Origin: Polynucleobacter sp. MG-6-Vaara-E2
GTDB lineage: Bacteria; Pseudomonadota; Gammaproteobacteria; Burkholderiales; Burkholderiaceae
DNA length: 64,000 bases
NCBI RefSeq assembly: GCF_018687695.1
Contig: NZ_CP061303.1
Location: 1,691,847-1,755,846 of the forward strand
Reading direction: 5' to 3'
Made by a program: the position numbers and the translations under genes. Numbering within the stretch: position 1 is the stretch's first letter; each line of letters opens with the position of its first letter. Below are positions 43,963-51,707 of this stretch, piece by piece. The notes beneath the pieces were generated by a model. That model made no database searches. It had not been told where the DNA came from and saw only the letters and a list, made by a program, of their open reading frames with translations.

Positions 43963-45330
43963 ATGTCAAACATAACCGCTATTTCTTATCTCATTTCATC
44001 GGTGCTGTTCATCCTCGCGTTGCGTGGCTTGTCTTCACCTACCACCTCACGCCAAGGCAATACCTTTGGCATGATCGGTATGTTGTTAGCCGTAATCACC
44101 ACCTTCTTTGTTCCCGACTTCAAACCTGCAGTTTCATTGATTGCTGCAGCAGTTGTAGGTGGCGCAATCATCGGCACCTTGGCTGCGAAGCGCGTTCAGA
44201 TGACTAAAATGCCTGAGCTCGTTGCTTTGATGCACTCATTCGTTGGCTTATCTGCCGTATTAATTGCAATTGCAGCTGTATTTAATACTGCACATGACCA
44301 TACTGGTGCCCAAAAGATTGAACTCTTTATCGGAGCATTTATTGGTGCAATCACTTTTACTGCGTCTGTAATTGCCTTCGGAAAACTCTCAGGCAAAGTG
44401 AGCGGTAAACCAGTAAGTTTTTCTGGACAACATTTACTAAACCTGGTTTTAGCAGTCTCGATGATTGGTGCAGGTATTGCGTATTACATGGTTGATAGTC
44501 ATGCTGCGTTCTTGGCAATGTGTGCAATTGCATTGGTATTGGGCGTGACATTAATCATCCCAATTGGTGGCGCAGATATGCCAGTGGTTGTATCTATGCT
44601 CAACAGCTACTCTGGTTGGGCGGCGGCAGGCATTGGCTTCACATTAAACAATCCAGTATTGATCATCGCCGGTGCATGCGTAGGCTCTTCTGGTGCGATT
44701 CTGTCTTACATTATGTGTAAGGCAATGAATCGCTCTATCCTTGCAGTATTGCTCGGCGGCTTTGGTGCTGAAGCGGCAGCTGGCGGTGGCGATGATGGTG
44801 GCCCTAAGAACTACAAAACAGGCTCACCAGAAGATGCTGCCTTCCTGATGGAAAATGCAGATAAAGTGATCATTGTTCCGGGTTATGGCCTTGCAGTTGC
44901 CCGCGCTCAACACGCCCTTAAAGAATTGACTGAAAAGTTAACTCATCATGGTGTAACAGTGAAGTATGCGATCCATCCAGTAGCAGGTCGGATGCCTGGT
45001 CATATGAATGTTCTTTTGGCTGAAGCTGAAGTTCCATACGATCAAGTATTTGAGATGGAAGATATCAATAGCGACTTTGGTCAGGCTGATGTGGTGTTGA
45101 TCTTAGGCGCTAACGACGTGGTGAACCCTGCTGCTCGCACACCCGGCAGCCCAATTTTTGGCATGCCAATCTTGGAAGCATTCAAAGCAAAAACCATCAT
45201 CGTTAACAAGCGCTCCATGGCTGCTGGTTATGCTGGTTTGGACAATGAACTCTTTTACATGGATAAAACTATGATGGTCTTCGGTGATGCCAAGAAGGTT
45301 GTAGAAGACATGGTTAAGTCTATTGAATAA
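43963..45330 (+). CDS. pntB: NAD(P) transhydrogenase beta subunit
   Basis: Membrane and NADP(H)-binding subunit, 455 residues. The first two-thirds hold about eight or nine membrane helices. The C-terminal domain III has VIIVPGYGLAVARAQHAL for NADP binding and AIHPVAGRMPGHMNVLLAEA. With PntAA and PntAB it couples proton entry to NADPH formation. It ends the operon and is followed 25 bases later by an intrinsic terminator. Confidence 0.96.
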   Translation: MSNITAISYLISSVLFILALRGLSSPTTSRQGNTFGMIGMLLAVITTFFVPDFKPAVSLIAAAVVGGAIIGTLAAKRVQMTKMPELVALMHSFVGLSAVLIAIAAVFNTAHDHTGAQKIELFIGAFIGAITFTASVIAFGKLSGKVSGKPVSFSGQHLLNLVLAVSMIGAGIAYYMVDSHAAFLAMCAIALVLGVTLIIPIGGADMPVVVSMLNSYSGWAAAGIGFTLNNPVLIIAGACVGSSGAILSYIMCKAMNRSILAVLLGGFGAEAAAGGGDDGGPKNYKTGSPEDAAFLMENADKVIIVPGYGLAVARAQHALKELTEKLTHHGVTVKYAIHPVAGRMPGHMNVLLAEAEVPYDQVFEMEDINSDFGQADVVLILGANDVVNPAARTPGSPIFGMPILEAFKAKTIIVNKRSMAAGYAGLDNELFYMDKTMMVFGDAKKVVEDMVKSIE

Positions 45331-45355
45331 AATCAAAGATTTAATCGCCTCATTA

Positions 45356-45377
45356 AACCGCCTACGGGCGGTTTTTT
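45356..45377 (+). terminator. Intrinsic terminator of the pnt operon
   Basis: AACCGCC (45356-45362), loop TACG, GGCGGTT (45367-45373) and four more T. A compact GC-rich 7-bp stem with a stable tetraloop and T-run, 25 bases past the pntB stop. Confidence 0.88.
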
Positions 45378-45438
45378 ATTGCGCTAAGATATGACACAAG
45401 CATCGACAGAATGCTGAACCATTCAACATCGAGACAAT

Positions 45439-46416
45439 ATGCAAATCAAACCACTATTACCCCATATTCTGATTTCTATCTGCACAATCTTTTGGGCTGG
45501 ATCAATCAGCGCACAGAACAGTTACCCCAATCGCACTATACAAACGATCATGCCTCTCCAAGCTGGTAGTGGGGTTGATATACTGATGCGGCCAATTGCT
45601 CAAAGAATGAGTGAAAGTCTAGGGCAAGCAATCACTATTGAAAATATTCCTGGAGGCGCAGGACTGATTGGCGCAGCCAAGATCGCGCAGAGCCCTGCTG
45701 ATGGTTATGTCTTAGGCGCCTTCAATGACAGCATTCTGACAATGCTGCCTAATCTGTATAAAAAGATTGATTACGATCCGGTGCAAAGTTTTTCTCCAAT
45801 TTCTGAAGTTGCAGCGATTACTTTTGTTTTGGTGGCTAACCCATCATTCCCAGGAAATACCGCGGCAGACTTGGTACGCATCGCAAAAGAAAAGCCCGGA
45901 AAGATTGATTACGCATCAGGCGGCAATGGCTCGCCTCAACACATCGGTATGGAAATTTTCCGCCAATACACAGGCGCCCCTATCGTGCATATCCCCTATC
46001 GCGGCGCTGCTGCAGCAGTAACTGACGTGATGGCCGGACAAGTGCCTGTCATGATCAGCGCATTGTCTGTTGTGCTTCCACACATTCGAGCTGGGAAATT
46101 AAAAGTATTAGGGGTTGCAAGTAAAACGCGGTCCCCCCTTTTGCCCAACATCCCCACCATTAATGAAAGCGTGAAGGGTTATGAATTTTCTACCTGGGGA
46201 GCTCTACTAGCACCCAAAGGCACTCCATCAGCGGTTATTGAAAAACTAAATGAATCTTTAGCATTAGTTCTCAAAGATACAAAACTCCGCGAACAACTTA
46301 TACAGCAAGGTTTTGAGTTTGTACCACTCGGTCCAGATCATTTAAAAGATATGATCGCCCAAGGATTGGCGAGGATGAAAAAAGTGATTAAAGATGGCGG
46401 TATTCAGCCTGATTAA
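45439..46416 (+). CDS. Bug-family periplasmic solute-binding receptor
   Basis: A 325-residue tripartite tricarboxylate transporter receptor (Bug/TctC family). A signal peptide spans about 1-25 with a cleavage site at SISA/QN. The mature protein starts YPNRTIQTIMPLQAGSGVD and has IENIPGGAGLIGAAKIAQSPADGY and GSPQHIGMEIFRQYTGAPIVHIPYRG, diagnostic for Bug proteins. The ligand is unknown. No TctA or TctB membrane gene is nearby, as is usual for the many orphan Bug receptors in Burkholderiales. It converges on the MFS gene with a shared terminator. Confidence 0.92.
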   Translation: MQIKPLLPHILISICTIFWAGSISAQNSYPNRTIQTIMPLQAGSGVDILMRPIAQRMSESLGQAITIENIPGGAGLIGAAKIAQSPADGYVLGAFNDSILTMLPNLYKKIDYDPVQSFSPISEVAAITFVLVANPSFPGNTAADLVRIAKEKPGKIDYASGGNGSPQHIGMEIFRQYTGAPIVHIPYRGAAAAVTDVMAGQVPVMISALSVVLPHIRAGKLKVLGVASKTRSPLLPNIPTINESVKGYEFSTWGALLAPKGTPSAVIEKLNESLALVLKDTKLREQLIQQGFEFVPLGPDHLKDMIAQGLARMKKVIKDGGIQPD

Positions 46417-46434
46417 TGGACAAAGTCCTCAAAA

Positions 46435-46462
46435 CAAAAGGCTGCTATTTGGCAGCCTTTTG
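46435..46462. terminator. Bidirectional terminator between the Bug receptor and MFS genes
   Basis: A perfect 11-bp inverted repeat CAAAAGGCTGC (46435-46445) / GCAGCCTTTTG (46452-46462) with a 6-base loop. GGCTGC/GCAGCC followed by TTTT appears in both directions, so it can stop both convergent genes. Confidence 0.85.
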
Positions 46463-46489
46463 TTATTACTTAAAACCACTCCGTCTAAA

Positions 46490-47734
46490 TCATGCAGCTC
46501 TGGATTTCATGTAATTAGCACGCATTGGGCGCAGCACAAAAAATGCCAACAGGGCTGCTGTCGCGTCTAAGGCAATCATGATGCCAAACACTGGTATCCA
46601 GCTATCTGCTACACCATGGATATACGCGGCAATTGGACCACCAATAATGGAGCCTACACCTTGAGCCATATACAGGAAACCATAATTGGTAGTCGCATGC
46701 TTTTGCCCAAATGTGTCTGTCAAGGTTGATGGGAATAAAGAGAAAATCTCACCCCAACCAAAGAACACCACACCAGACATCAATACAAACATCAGCGGAT
46801 CGGAGCGTGTCGAGATCCAAATAAACATGGCAATTGCTTCGAGACCAAATGCGATAGTCATCGTGTATTCACGGCCAAGTTTGTCAGAAACCCAACCAAA
46901 GAACGGACGAGTAAGTCCGTTGGTAACGCGATCAATTGTGAGCGCTAATGGAAGCGCTGCCATGCCAAATACAGTTGCGGTAGTAATGCCAAAATCTTTT
47001 GCAAATGCGCCCATTTGAGAAATAACCATCAGACCAGATGTTGACATCATGGACATCATCAAAAACATGAGCCAAAAGACCGGGGTCTTCAACATCGTTT
47101 TTGGCGCAACGCCAGCAGCTGCAGCTTCAATCTGACCTGCTGTTTGCACACGATCAGCATGTGGCACACGAATACCCTGCGCAGCCAGCAAACCCACTGC
47201 ACCAATGATGTAGCCAAAGAATGTCAAAGTGCTTTGTAAACCGGATTCAGTCAGGCTTGTAGATATTGGGAAGGTCGTCAAAAGAGCGCCGATACCGTAT
47301 CCCGCAGCAACCATCCCTACTGCAAAGCCACGGTTATTTGGGAACCAACGAACCATTAGACCAACAACACCAATGTAAACAATGCCGGTACCGAGACCGC
47401 CCAATACACCATAGGTAATGTAGAGATTCGAGACGGTAGTCAGATTGGCTGAGAGCACCCAACTCAGACCAGTAAGTACGGTGCCTACTGAGAGCAGTAA
47501 GCGAGGGCCAAACTTATCAACCAACCATCCCTGAAATGGGGAAAAGAAAGTTTGCAACACAATCAAAAGAGAAAACGTTACTTGAAGCTCAGTCAATGTA
47601 ACGCCCAACTGACCCATAATGGGTTTAGTAAACAAAGCCCAAACATATTGCGGGCTTGAGATGGACATCATGCAGATCACACCTAAAGCTAGCTGGACCC
47701 ACTTCGACTTTAAAGGGTTCGTGCTTTCACTCAT
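46490..47734 (-). CDS. MFS transporter, oxalate/formate antiporter (OxlT)-like
   Basis: A 414-residue membrane protein with about 12 hydrophobic spans. LVDKFGPRLLLSVG follows helix 2, as the MFS A-motif does, and GWVSDKLGRE is its repeat in the second half. The N-terminus ISSPQYVWALFTKPIMGQLG and GGLGTGIVYIGVVGLMVRWFP are typical of the OxlT/monocarboxylate branch. The true substrate is not known; no oxalate-degradation genes are nearby. An AGGAG Shine-Dalgarno lies 8 bases before the ATG. Confidence 0.87.
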   Translation of the reverse strand: MSESTNPLKSKWVQLALGVICMMSISSPQYVWALFTKPIMGQLGVTLTELQVTFSLLIVLQTFFSPFQGWLVDKFGPRLLLSVGTVLTGLSWVLSANLTTVSNLYITYGVLGGLGTGIVYIGVVGLMVRWFPNNRGFAVGMVAAGYGIGALLTTFPISTSLTESGLQSTLTFFGYIIGAVGLLAAQGIRVPHADRVQTAGQIEAAAAGVAPKTMLKTPVFWLMFLMMSMMSTSGLMVISQMGAFAKDFGITTATVFGMAALPLALTIDRVTNGLTRPFFGWVSDKLGREYTMTIAFGLEAIAMFIWISTRSDPLMFVLMSGVVFFGWGEIFSLFPSTLTDTFGQKHATTNYGFLYMAQGVGSIIGGPIAAYIHGVADSWIPVFGIMIALDATAALLAFFVLRPMRANYMKSRAA

Positions 47735-47782
47735 TGCTTATCTCCTCATTATTAAAATCAACTTCAATTTGGTTAATTCATT

Positions 47783-47814
47783 TTTATAGATTTACTACGG
47801 GTTTCTACTGTCAA
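47783..47814 (-). promoter_or_regulatory. Possible promoter of the MFS gene
   Basis: On the minus strand a perfect -35 TTGACA (47814-47809) is followed after 18 bases by TCTATA or after 20 by TATAAA (47788-47783). The -35 is excellent, the -10 or spacing less so. It is the only promoter-like signal in the 216-base gap before groEL's end. Confidence 0.4.
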
Positions 47815-47874
47815 TTGCGCTAACTTGGTGCAACATGCTTCTTTTTGAATCATAGGCGCATTCAATAAAAAAAT

Positions 47875-47912
47875 GGATAAAAAAACGCCTAGTCTTTTGA
47901 ACTAGGCGTTTT
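47875..47912 (-). terminator. Intrinsic terminator after groEL
   Basis: AAAACGCCTAGT (47882-47893) and ACTAGGCGTTTT (47901-47912) form a perfect 12-bp stem with a 7-base loop. On the minus strand it is followed by a longer T-run (to about 47875). It lies 39 bases past the groEL stop. Confidence 0.9.
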
Positions 47913-47950
47913 AACTTCTACGGCTAAGTTGCCGATGAAAGGAGTGGCTA

Positions 47951-49603
47951 TTACATCATGCCGCCCATTCCACCCATACCACCCATGCCGCCCATATCAG
48001 GCATTCCGCCGCCAGCAGATTCTTCTTTTGGCGCCTCGGAGATTGCACAATCAGTAGTCAACAACAAGCCAGCAACAGATGCTGCATTTACTAATGCGGT
48101 TTTAGTGACTTTAGTTGGGTCGATCACGCCTTGTGCAACAAGATCACCGTACTCACCAGTAGCAGCGTTGTAGCCATTGTTGCCCTTGCTTTCCTGTACA
48201 GCATTAACGACTACACCAGCATCTTCACCAGCATTGCTAACGATAGTACGAAGAGGCTCTTGCATAGCGCGCAATACGATACTGATACCAGCGTCTTGAT
48301 CAGCATTATCACCTTTCAAGCCCTTGATGCCTTGCATTGCACGAATCAATGCTACGCCACCACCAGGCACAATACCTTCTTCGACGGCAGCACGAGTTGC
48401 ATGCAATGCATCATCAACACGAGCTTTCTTCTCTTTCATTTCTACTTCAGTAGCTGCACCAACACGAATCACCGCAACACCGCCTGCCAATTTAGCAACA
48501 CGCTCTTGCAATTTTTCTTTGTCATAGTCGCTTGTAGCTTCGTCGATCTGAACACGAATGTTCTTCACTCGCGCTTCAATCGCTTTAGCATCGCCAGCGC
48601 CATCAATGATGATGGTGTTTTCTTTGCCGACTTCGATACGCTTCGCTTGACCTAAGTGCTCGAGAGTTGTTTTCTCGAGTGTGAGGCCAATTTCTTCAGC
48701 GATAACAGTGCCACCAGTCAAAATTGCAATGTCTTCCAACATTGCTTTACGACGATCACCAAAACCAGGAGCTTTAACTGCACAGGTTTTGATAATGCCG
48801 CGAATATTGTTTACAACCAAAGTTGCCAAGGCTTCGCCCTCAACATCTTCAGCAATGATCAACAATGGACGACCAGACTTCGCTACTTGCTCAAGGACTG
48901 GGAGCAAATCACGGATATTGGCAATCTTCTTGTCGAACAAGAGAACAAATGGGTTCTCTAATACGGCAACTTGTTTTTCAGGCTGATTAATGAAATATGG
49001 AGAGAGGTAGCCACGATCAAACTGCATACCCTCAACTACTTCAAGCTCGTCCTCTAAAGACTTGCCATCTTCAACAGTAATAACACCCTCTTTACCTACT
49101 TTTTCCATTGCTTCTGCAATACGCTGACCAATACTGTGGTCGCTGTTTGCAGAAATAGAGCCTACTTGAGCGATTTCTTTAGTAGTGGTGCAAGGCTTGC
49201 TGATTTTTGCGAGCTCTTCGATTGCAGCTGTAACAGCCTTATCAATTCCGCGCTTCAAGTCCATTGGATTATGGCCTGAAACAACATATTTCATACCCTC
49301 GCGAACGATGGATTGCGCCAAAACAGTTGCGGTAGTTGTACCGTCACCAGCGATATCAGCAGTTTTGGAAGCAACTTCCTTAACCATTTGAGCGCCCATA
49401 TTCTGAAGCTTATCTTTGAGTTCGATTTCTTTCGCAACGGATACACCGTCTTTAGTGATTGTTGGGCCACCGAATGAACGCTCGATCACTACGTTACGAC
49501 CTTTTGGCCCCAAAGTAGTTTTAACTGCGTTTGCAAGAATATTTACGCCTTCTACCATCTTGGTACGGGCGCCATCTCCAAATACAACGTCTTTTGCTGC
49601 CAT
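47951..49603 (-). CDS. groL: Chaperonin GroEL (Hsp60)
   Basis: Tetradecameric folding chamber, 550 residues. Hallmarks: AAKDVVFGDGAR start, TLGPKGRNVVIERSFGGPTI (ATP site), GDGTTTATVLA and the AAVEEGIVPGGGVALIRA segment; the tail is the typical GGM repeat ending MGGMM. It sits 28 bases after groES with a strong AGAGG Shine-Dalgarno and ends in a strong terminator. Only one groEL copy is seen in the window. Confidence 0.98.
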   Translation of the reverse strand: MAAKDVVFGDGARTKMVEGVNILANAVKTTLGPKGRNVVIERSFGGPTITKDGVSVAKEIELKDKLQNMGAQMVKEVASKTADIAGDGTTTATVLAQSIVREGMKYVVSGHNPMDLKRGIDKAVTAAIEELAKISKPCTTTKEIAQVGSISANSDHSIGQRIAEAMEKVGKEGVITVEDGKSLEDELEVVEGMQFDRGYLSPYFINQPEKQVAVLENPFVLLFDKKIANIRDLLPVLEQVAKSGRPLLIIAEDVEGEALATLVVNNIRGIIKTCAVKAPGFGDRRKAMLEDIAILTGGTVIAEEIGLTLEKTTLEHLGQAKRIEVGKENTIIIDGAGDAKAIEARVKNIRVQIDEATSDYDKEKLQERVAKLAGGVAVIRVGAATEVEMKEKKARVDDALHATRAAVEEGIVPGGGVALIRAMQGIKGLKGDNADQDAGISIVLRAMQEPLRTIVSNAGEDAGVVVNAVQESKGNNGYNAATGEYGDLVAQGVIDPTKVTKTALVNAASVAGLLLTTDCAISEAPKEESAGGGMPDMGGMGGMGGMGGMM

Positions 49604-49631
49604 GATTAAATTCCTCTCTTAAGTACCAAAA

Positions 49632-49922
49632 TTACTTCTGAACAACAGCCATGATGTCGTCTTCACGCATCACGATGAGCTCTTCGTTGTCTACTTTGAC
49701 TGTTTGGCCAGCATATTTGCCAAACAACACGCGATCGCCAACTTTGACGTCGAGTGGGTTTAACTTGCCGGTTTCATCGCGCTTACCTGGACCAACTGCT
49801 AATACTTCACCTTGATCAGGCTTTTCTGCAGCAGCGTCAGGAATAATGATTCCAGATGCAGTTTTTGATTCTTGATCCAAACGCTTGATGATTACGCGAT
49901 CATGTAAAGGACGCAAATTCAT
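49632..49922 (-). CDS. groS: Co-chaperonin GroES (Hsp10)
   Basis: Heptameric lid for GroEL, 96 residues, with NLRPLHDRVIIKRLD at the start, the mobile loop near 17-32 (ESKTASGIIIPDAAAEKP) and GDRVLFGKYAGQTVKVD near the end. First gene of the groESL operon. It has a 108-base leader that carries a CIRCE operator and a sigma-70/sigma-32 promoter. Confidence 0.98.
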   Translation of the reverse strand: MNLRPLHDRVIIKRLDQESKTASGIIIPDAAAEKPDQGEVLAVGPGKRDETGKLNPLDVKVGDRVLFGKYAGQTVKVDNEELIVMREDDIMAVVQK

Positions 49923-50029
49923 CTCTTCTCCTATGTTAGTAAGTGTTAACTAATTAAAAATCTAAATAAATCAAAGCTTTATAGTCTCTCACACGCAAAT
50001 TTAGACTGATTTATCAAAAAACAGCCTTT

Positions 50030-50056
50030 TTAGCACTCACGTGTAGGGAGTGCTGA
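50030..50056. promoter_or_regulatory. CIRCE operator (HrcA binding site) of groESL
   Basis: TTAGCACTC (50030-50038), 9 bases, GAGTGCTGA (50048-50056). The known consensus is TTAGCACTC-N9-GAGTGCTAA, so there is one mismatch in 18 and the spacing is exact. Its right end shares a base with the groES -10 box. HrcA is encoded at 8848-9858. Confidence 0.95.
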
Positions 50057-50086
50057 TTATATAGGTCTGCTTCTCGAGATTTCAAG
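50056..50086 (-). promoter_or_regulatory. groES promoter, readable as sigma-70 and sigma-32
   Basis: Minus strand: TTGAAA (50085-50080), 18 bases, perfect TATAAT (50061-50056). The same bases read CTTGAA-N14-ACCTATAT, a weaker sigma-32-type site with the spacing used at dnaK and grpE. CIRCE begins at the last base of the -10. Confidence 0.75.
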
Positions 50087-50145
50087 GGCTGATCCCCATA
50101 AATTCTTTAAGGATTTAGCCTCTCCCTATACTTTGGACAGGCAAG

Positions 50146-50159
50146 TAGGAGAATTCCTA
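50146..50159. promoter_or_regulatory. Inverted heptad repeat, possible BvgA-like regulator site
   Basis: TAGGAGA (50146-50152) abuts ATTCCTA (50153-50159); with flanking bases GTAGGA-GAAT-TCCTAC is a perfect inverted repeat (50145-50160). Read outward, the half-sites are TCTCCTA and ATTCCTA. The known BvgA heptad is (A/T)TTC(C/T)TA: one half matches fully and the other at six of seven. It lies about 75 bases before a gene cluster encoding a BvgA-like regulator. TATACT at 50127-50132 could be a -10 box but lacks a good -35. Confidence 0.4.
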
Positions 50160-50187
50160 CAGATAAATAAGCCTTAAGCCCTTACCG

Positions 50188-50229
50188 CTCCAATCCGTCC
50201 TGCCTAGACTGAACAGTCACCGATTGGAG
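50188..50229 (+). promoter_or_regulatory. Leader inverted repeat that covers the Shine-Dalgarno of the EAL-like gene
   Basis: CTCCAATC (50188-50195) pairs perfectly with GATTGGAG (50222-50229); a smaller GACT/AGTC stem lies inside. The 3' arm contains the GGAG Shine-Dalgarno (50226-50229) for the ATG at 50237, so a folded leader would hide it. Confidence 0.45.
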
Positions 50230-50236
50230 AATGCTG

Positions 50237-51079
50237 ATGAGCCCGAAATCCCGGCTGTACACGCTTGTAAAGGCATGGAAGAACAAACCCTTCCAAGAAG
50301 TACGCGACGCCTGTGGCGCACCCTGGCTTGGCCTGAGTAGTCAAGCCCTCGAAGAACACCAATCCTGGTCCAAGCGACAGGCGATTAGTCATGAACCTAT
50401 TTTTAACTGCAAAGGGACAAAACTGACCGGCTCTTTATTTAGACCACTACTGGCAGCCACTGATATGCAATTACTGCGTTTATTCATGGAGGGCTTGGAT
50501 ACGATCTCCTACTGGTACCAAGGTGGTCGATTCATTCCCGGCATTTTGCCAATTCCGACACATGCTCTTGCTTCTGCTGAGTATGTCGATGCCTTTAGCG
50601 ACCTCATTTTGAATTCACGCTTACCTGTTGGTTTAGTTGCATTAGGCATGCAGTCCCTGCCAGAAAAAGATCTCGCAGATTCTTGCAAGGAAGGTTTACT
50701 ACGCATGCGACGACTAGGCGTCTTGTTGCACCTGATCAATTTCACCGGAGAACCAGAGCAACTTCAATGGGCTCAAGAAATGCAAATGGAAGGAATTCAT
50801 TTAGACATGAATCAACTTCGTGATCAGGAGATTTCGCATGATGTTCTGGCAAAAATTAGGCGCTCGCCATATTCACCAACACAAATATATGCAAGCAATG
50901 TAGCACTAGTGAAGGACCTGGAAAATGCCTCGAATTGGCAAATAGATCATTGTTATGGGGGTCTCATGATGGCACCCATTAGTCGACATCAAATGCTTCA
51001 GATTAACGATAGCCGAATCGCTAAAGCCATTTTTTCGCTGCACCCTCATCAACACCTAAACCCAAATGGAGACAAGTAA
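50237..51079 (+). CDS. Degenerate EAL-domain protein, probably non-catalytic
   Basis: 280 residues. The segment PIFNCKGTKLTGSLFRP (54-70) lines up with the start of EAL domains (PIvdl.tGkvvGfEALlRp), but GSLFR (65-69) replaces EALLR. Further on, HLINF (165-169) stands where LDDFG is expected, GIHLD (186-190) for LKID, YASNVAL (218-224) for AEGVET, and a CYGGLMMAPIS segment for the QGY end. The catalytic Glu, Asp-Asp and Lys are therefore absent. Cyclic-di-GMP hydrolysis is unlikely; a binding or protein-interaction role is inferred. An ATG at 50231 exists, but the GGAG spacing favours 50237. The stop overlaps the next gene's start. Bordetella BvgR, also EAL-type, is a comparable neighbour of BvgAS. 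Confidence 0.65.
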   Translation: MSPKSRLYTLVKAWKNKPFQEVRDACGAPWLGLSSQALEEHQSWSKRQAISHEPIFNCKGTKLTGSLFRPLLAATDMQLLRLFMEGLDTISYWYQGGRFIPGILPIPTHALASAEYVDAFSDLILNSRLPVGLVALGMQSLPEKDLADSCKEGLLRMRRLGVLLHLINFTGEPEQLQWAQEMQMEGIHLDMNQLRDQEISHDVLAKIRRSPYSPTQIYASNVALVKDLENASNWQIDHCYGGLMMAPISRHQMLQINDSRIAKAIFSLHPHQHLNPNGDK

Positions 51080-51702
51080 TGAGAAAACGCGTGATGTTGG
51101 TAGATGACCATCCAGCAATGCTGATGGCTCTTAAAAGTATGTTGCAAGACCAACTGATGTTCGAGGTAGTGGGCCAAGCTCAGAACGGTGAAGAGTGCCT
51201 TCGGTCTATAAAAGAGGTAAATCCGAACATGGTCATTCTAGATTTGGATATGCCCAAGACGGATGGCTTTGATGTCATTAGACGCATCGGTCTCATGTAT
51301 CCAGATATTCGTATGCTCATTTTATCGAGCATGGATGAAGCGGTCTACGGCGGTAGAGTGAGATCCCTTGGCGGTCACGGCTTTGTCAATAAAACAGCTG
51401 GGGCTGACGTTATCCTGGCAGCTTGCGTTGCCATATCTCAAGGCTATAACTTCTTTACCCATGGAAAAAATGGTAATAGCTCACTAACAGACAACGATAA
51501 GCTCGCCTTAATCTCTGACCGTGAATTGCAGGTGATGAAATATCTAGGCAAGGGAAATACAAATCAACAAATTTCTGACATGCTGCATATTAGTAATAAA
51601 ACAGTTGCTACCTATAAGACCCGTGTCTTTGACAAACTCGGCATCAACAATATTGCGGACTTAATTCTGTTTTGCCGAATGAATAATATTATCGAAAGCT
51701 AA
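51079..51702 (+). CDS. NarL/LuxR-family response regulator, BvgA/EvgA-like
   Basis: 207 residues. The receiver domain (about 1-120) has the acid pair Asp9-Asp10, phospho-acceptor Asp55 (VILDLDMPKTDGF), Ser83/84 and Lys105. The LuxR-type helix-turn-helix (about 143-205) contains ISDRELQVMKYLGKGNTNQQ and ISNKTVATYKTRVFDKLGI. Spacing and sequence resemble BvgA and EvgA. It is coupled to the EAL-like gene (TAATG) and followed 5 bases later by the hybrid kinase, its probable phosphodonor. Target genes are unknown; the inverted heptads upstream suggest autoregulation. Confidence 0.9.
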   Translation: MRKRVMLVDDHPAMLMALKSMLQDQLMFEVVGQAQNGEECLRSIKEVNPNMVILDLDMPKTDGFDVIRRIGLMYPDIRMLILSSMDEAVYGGRVRSLGGHGFVNKTAGADVILAACVAISQGYNFFTHGKNGNSSLTDNDKLALISDRELQVMKYLGKGNTNQQISDMLHISNKTVATYKTRVFDKLGINNIADLILFCRMNNIIES

Positions 51703-51707
51703 TCAAC

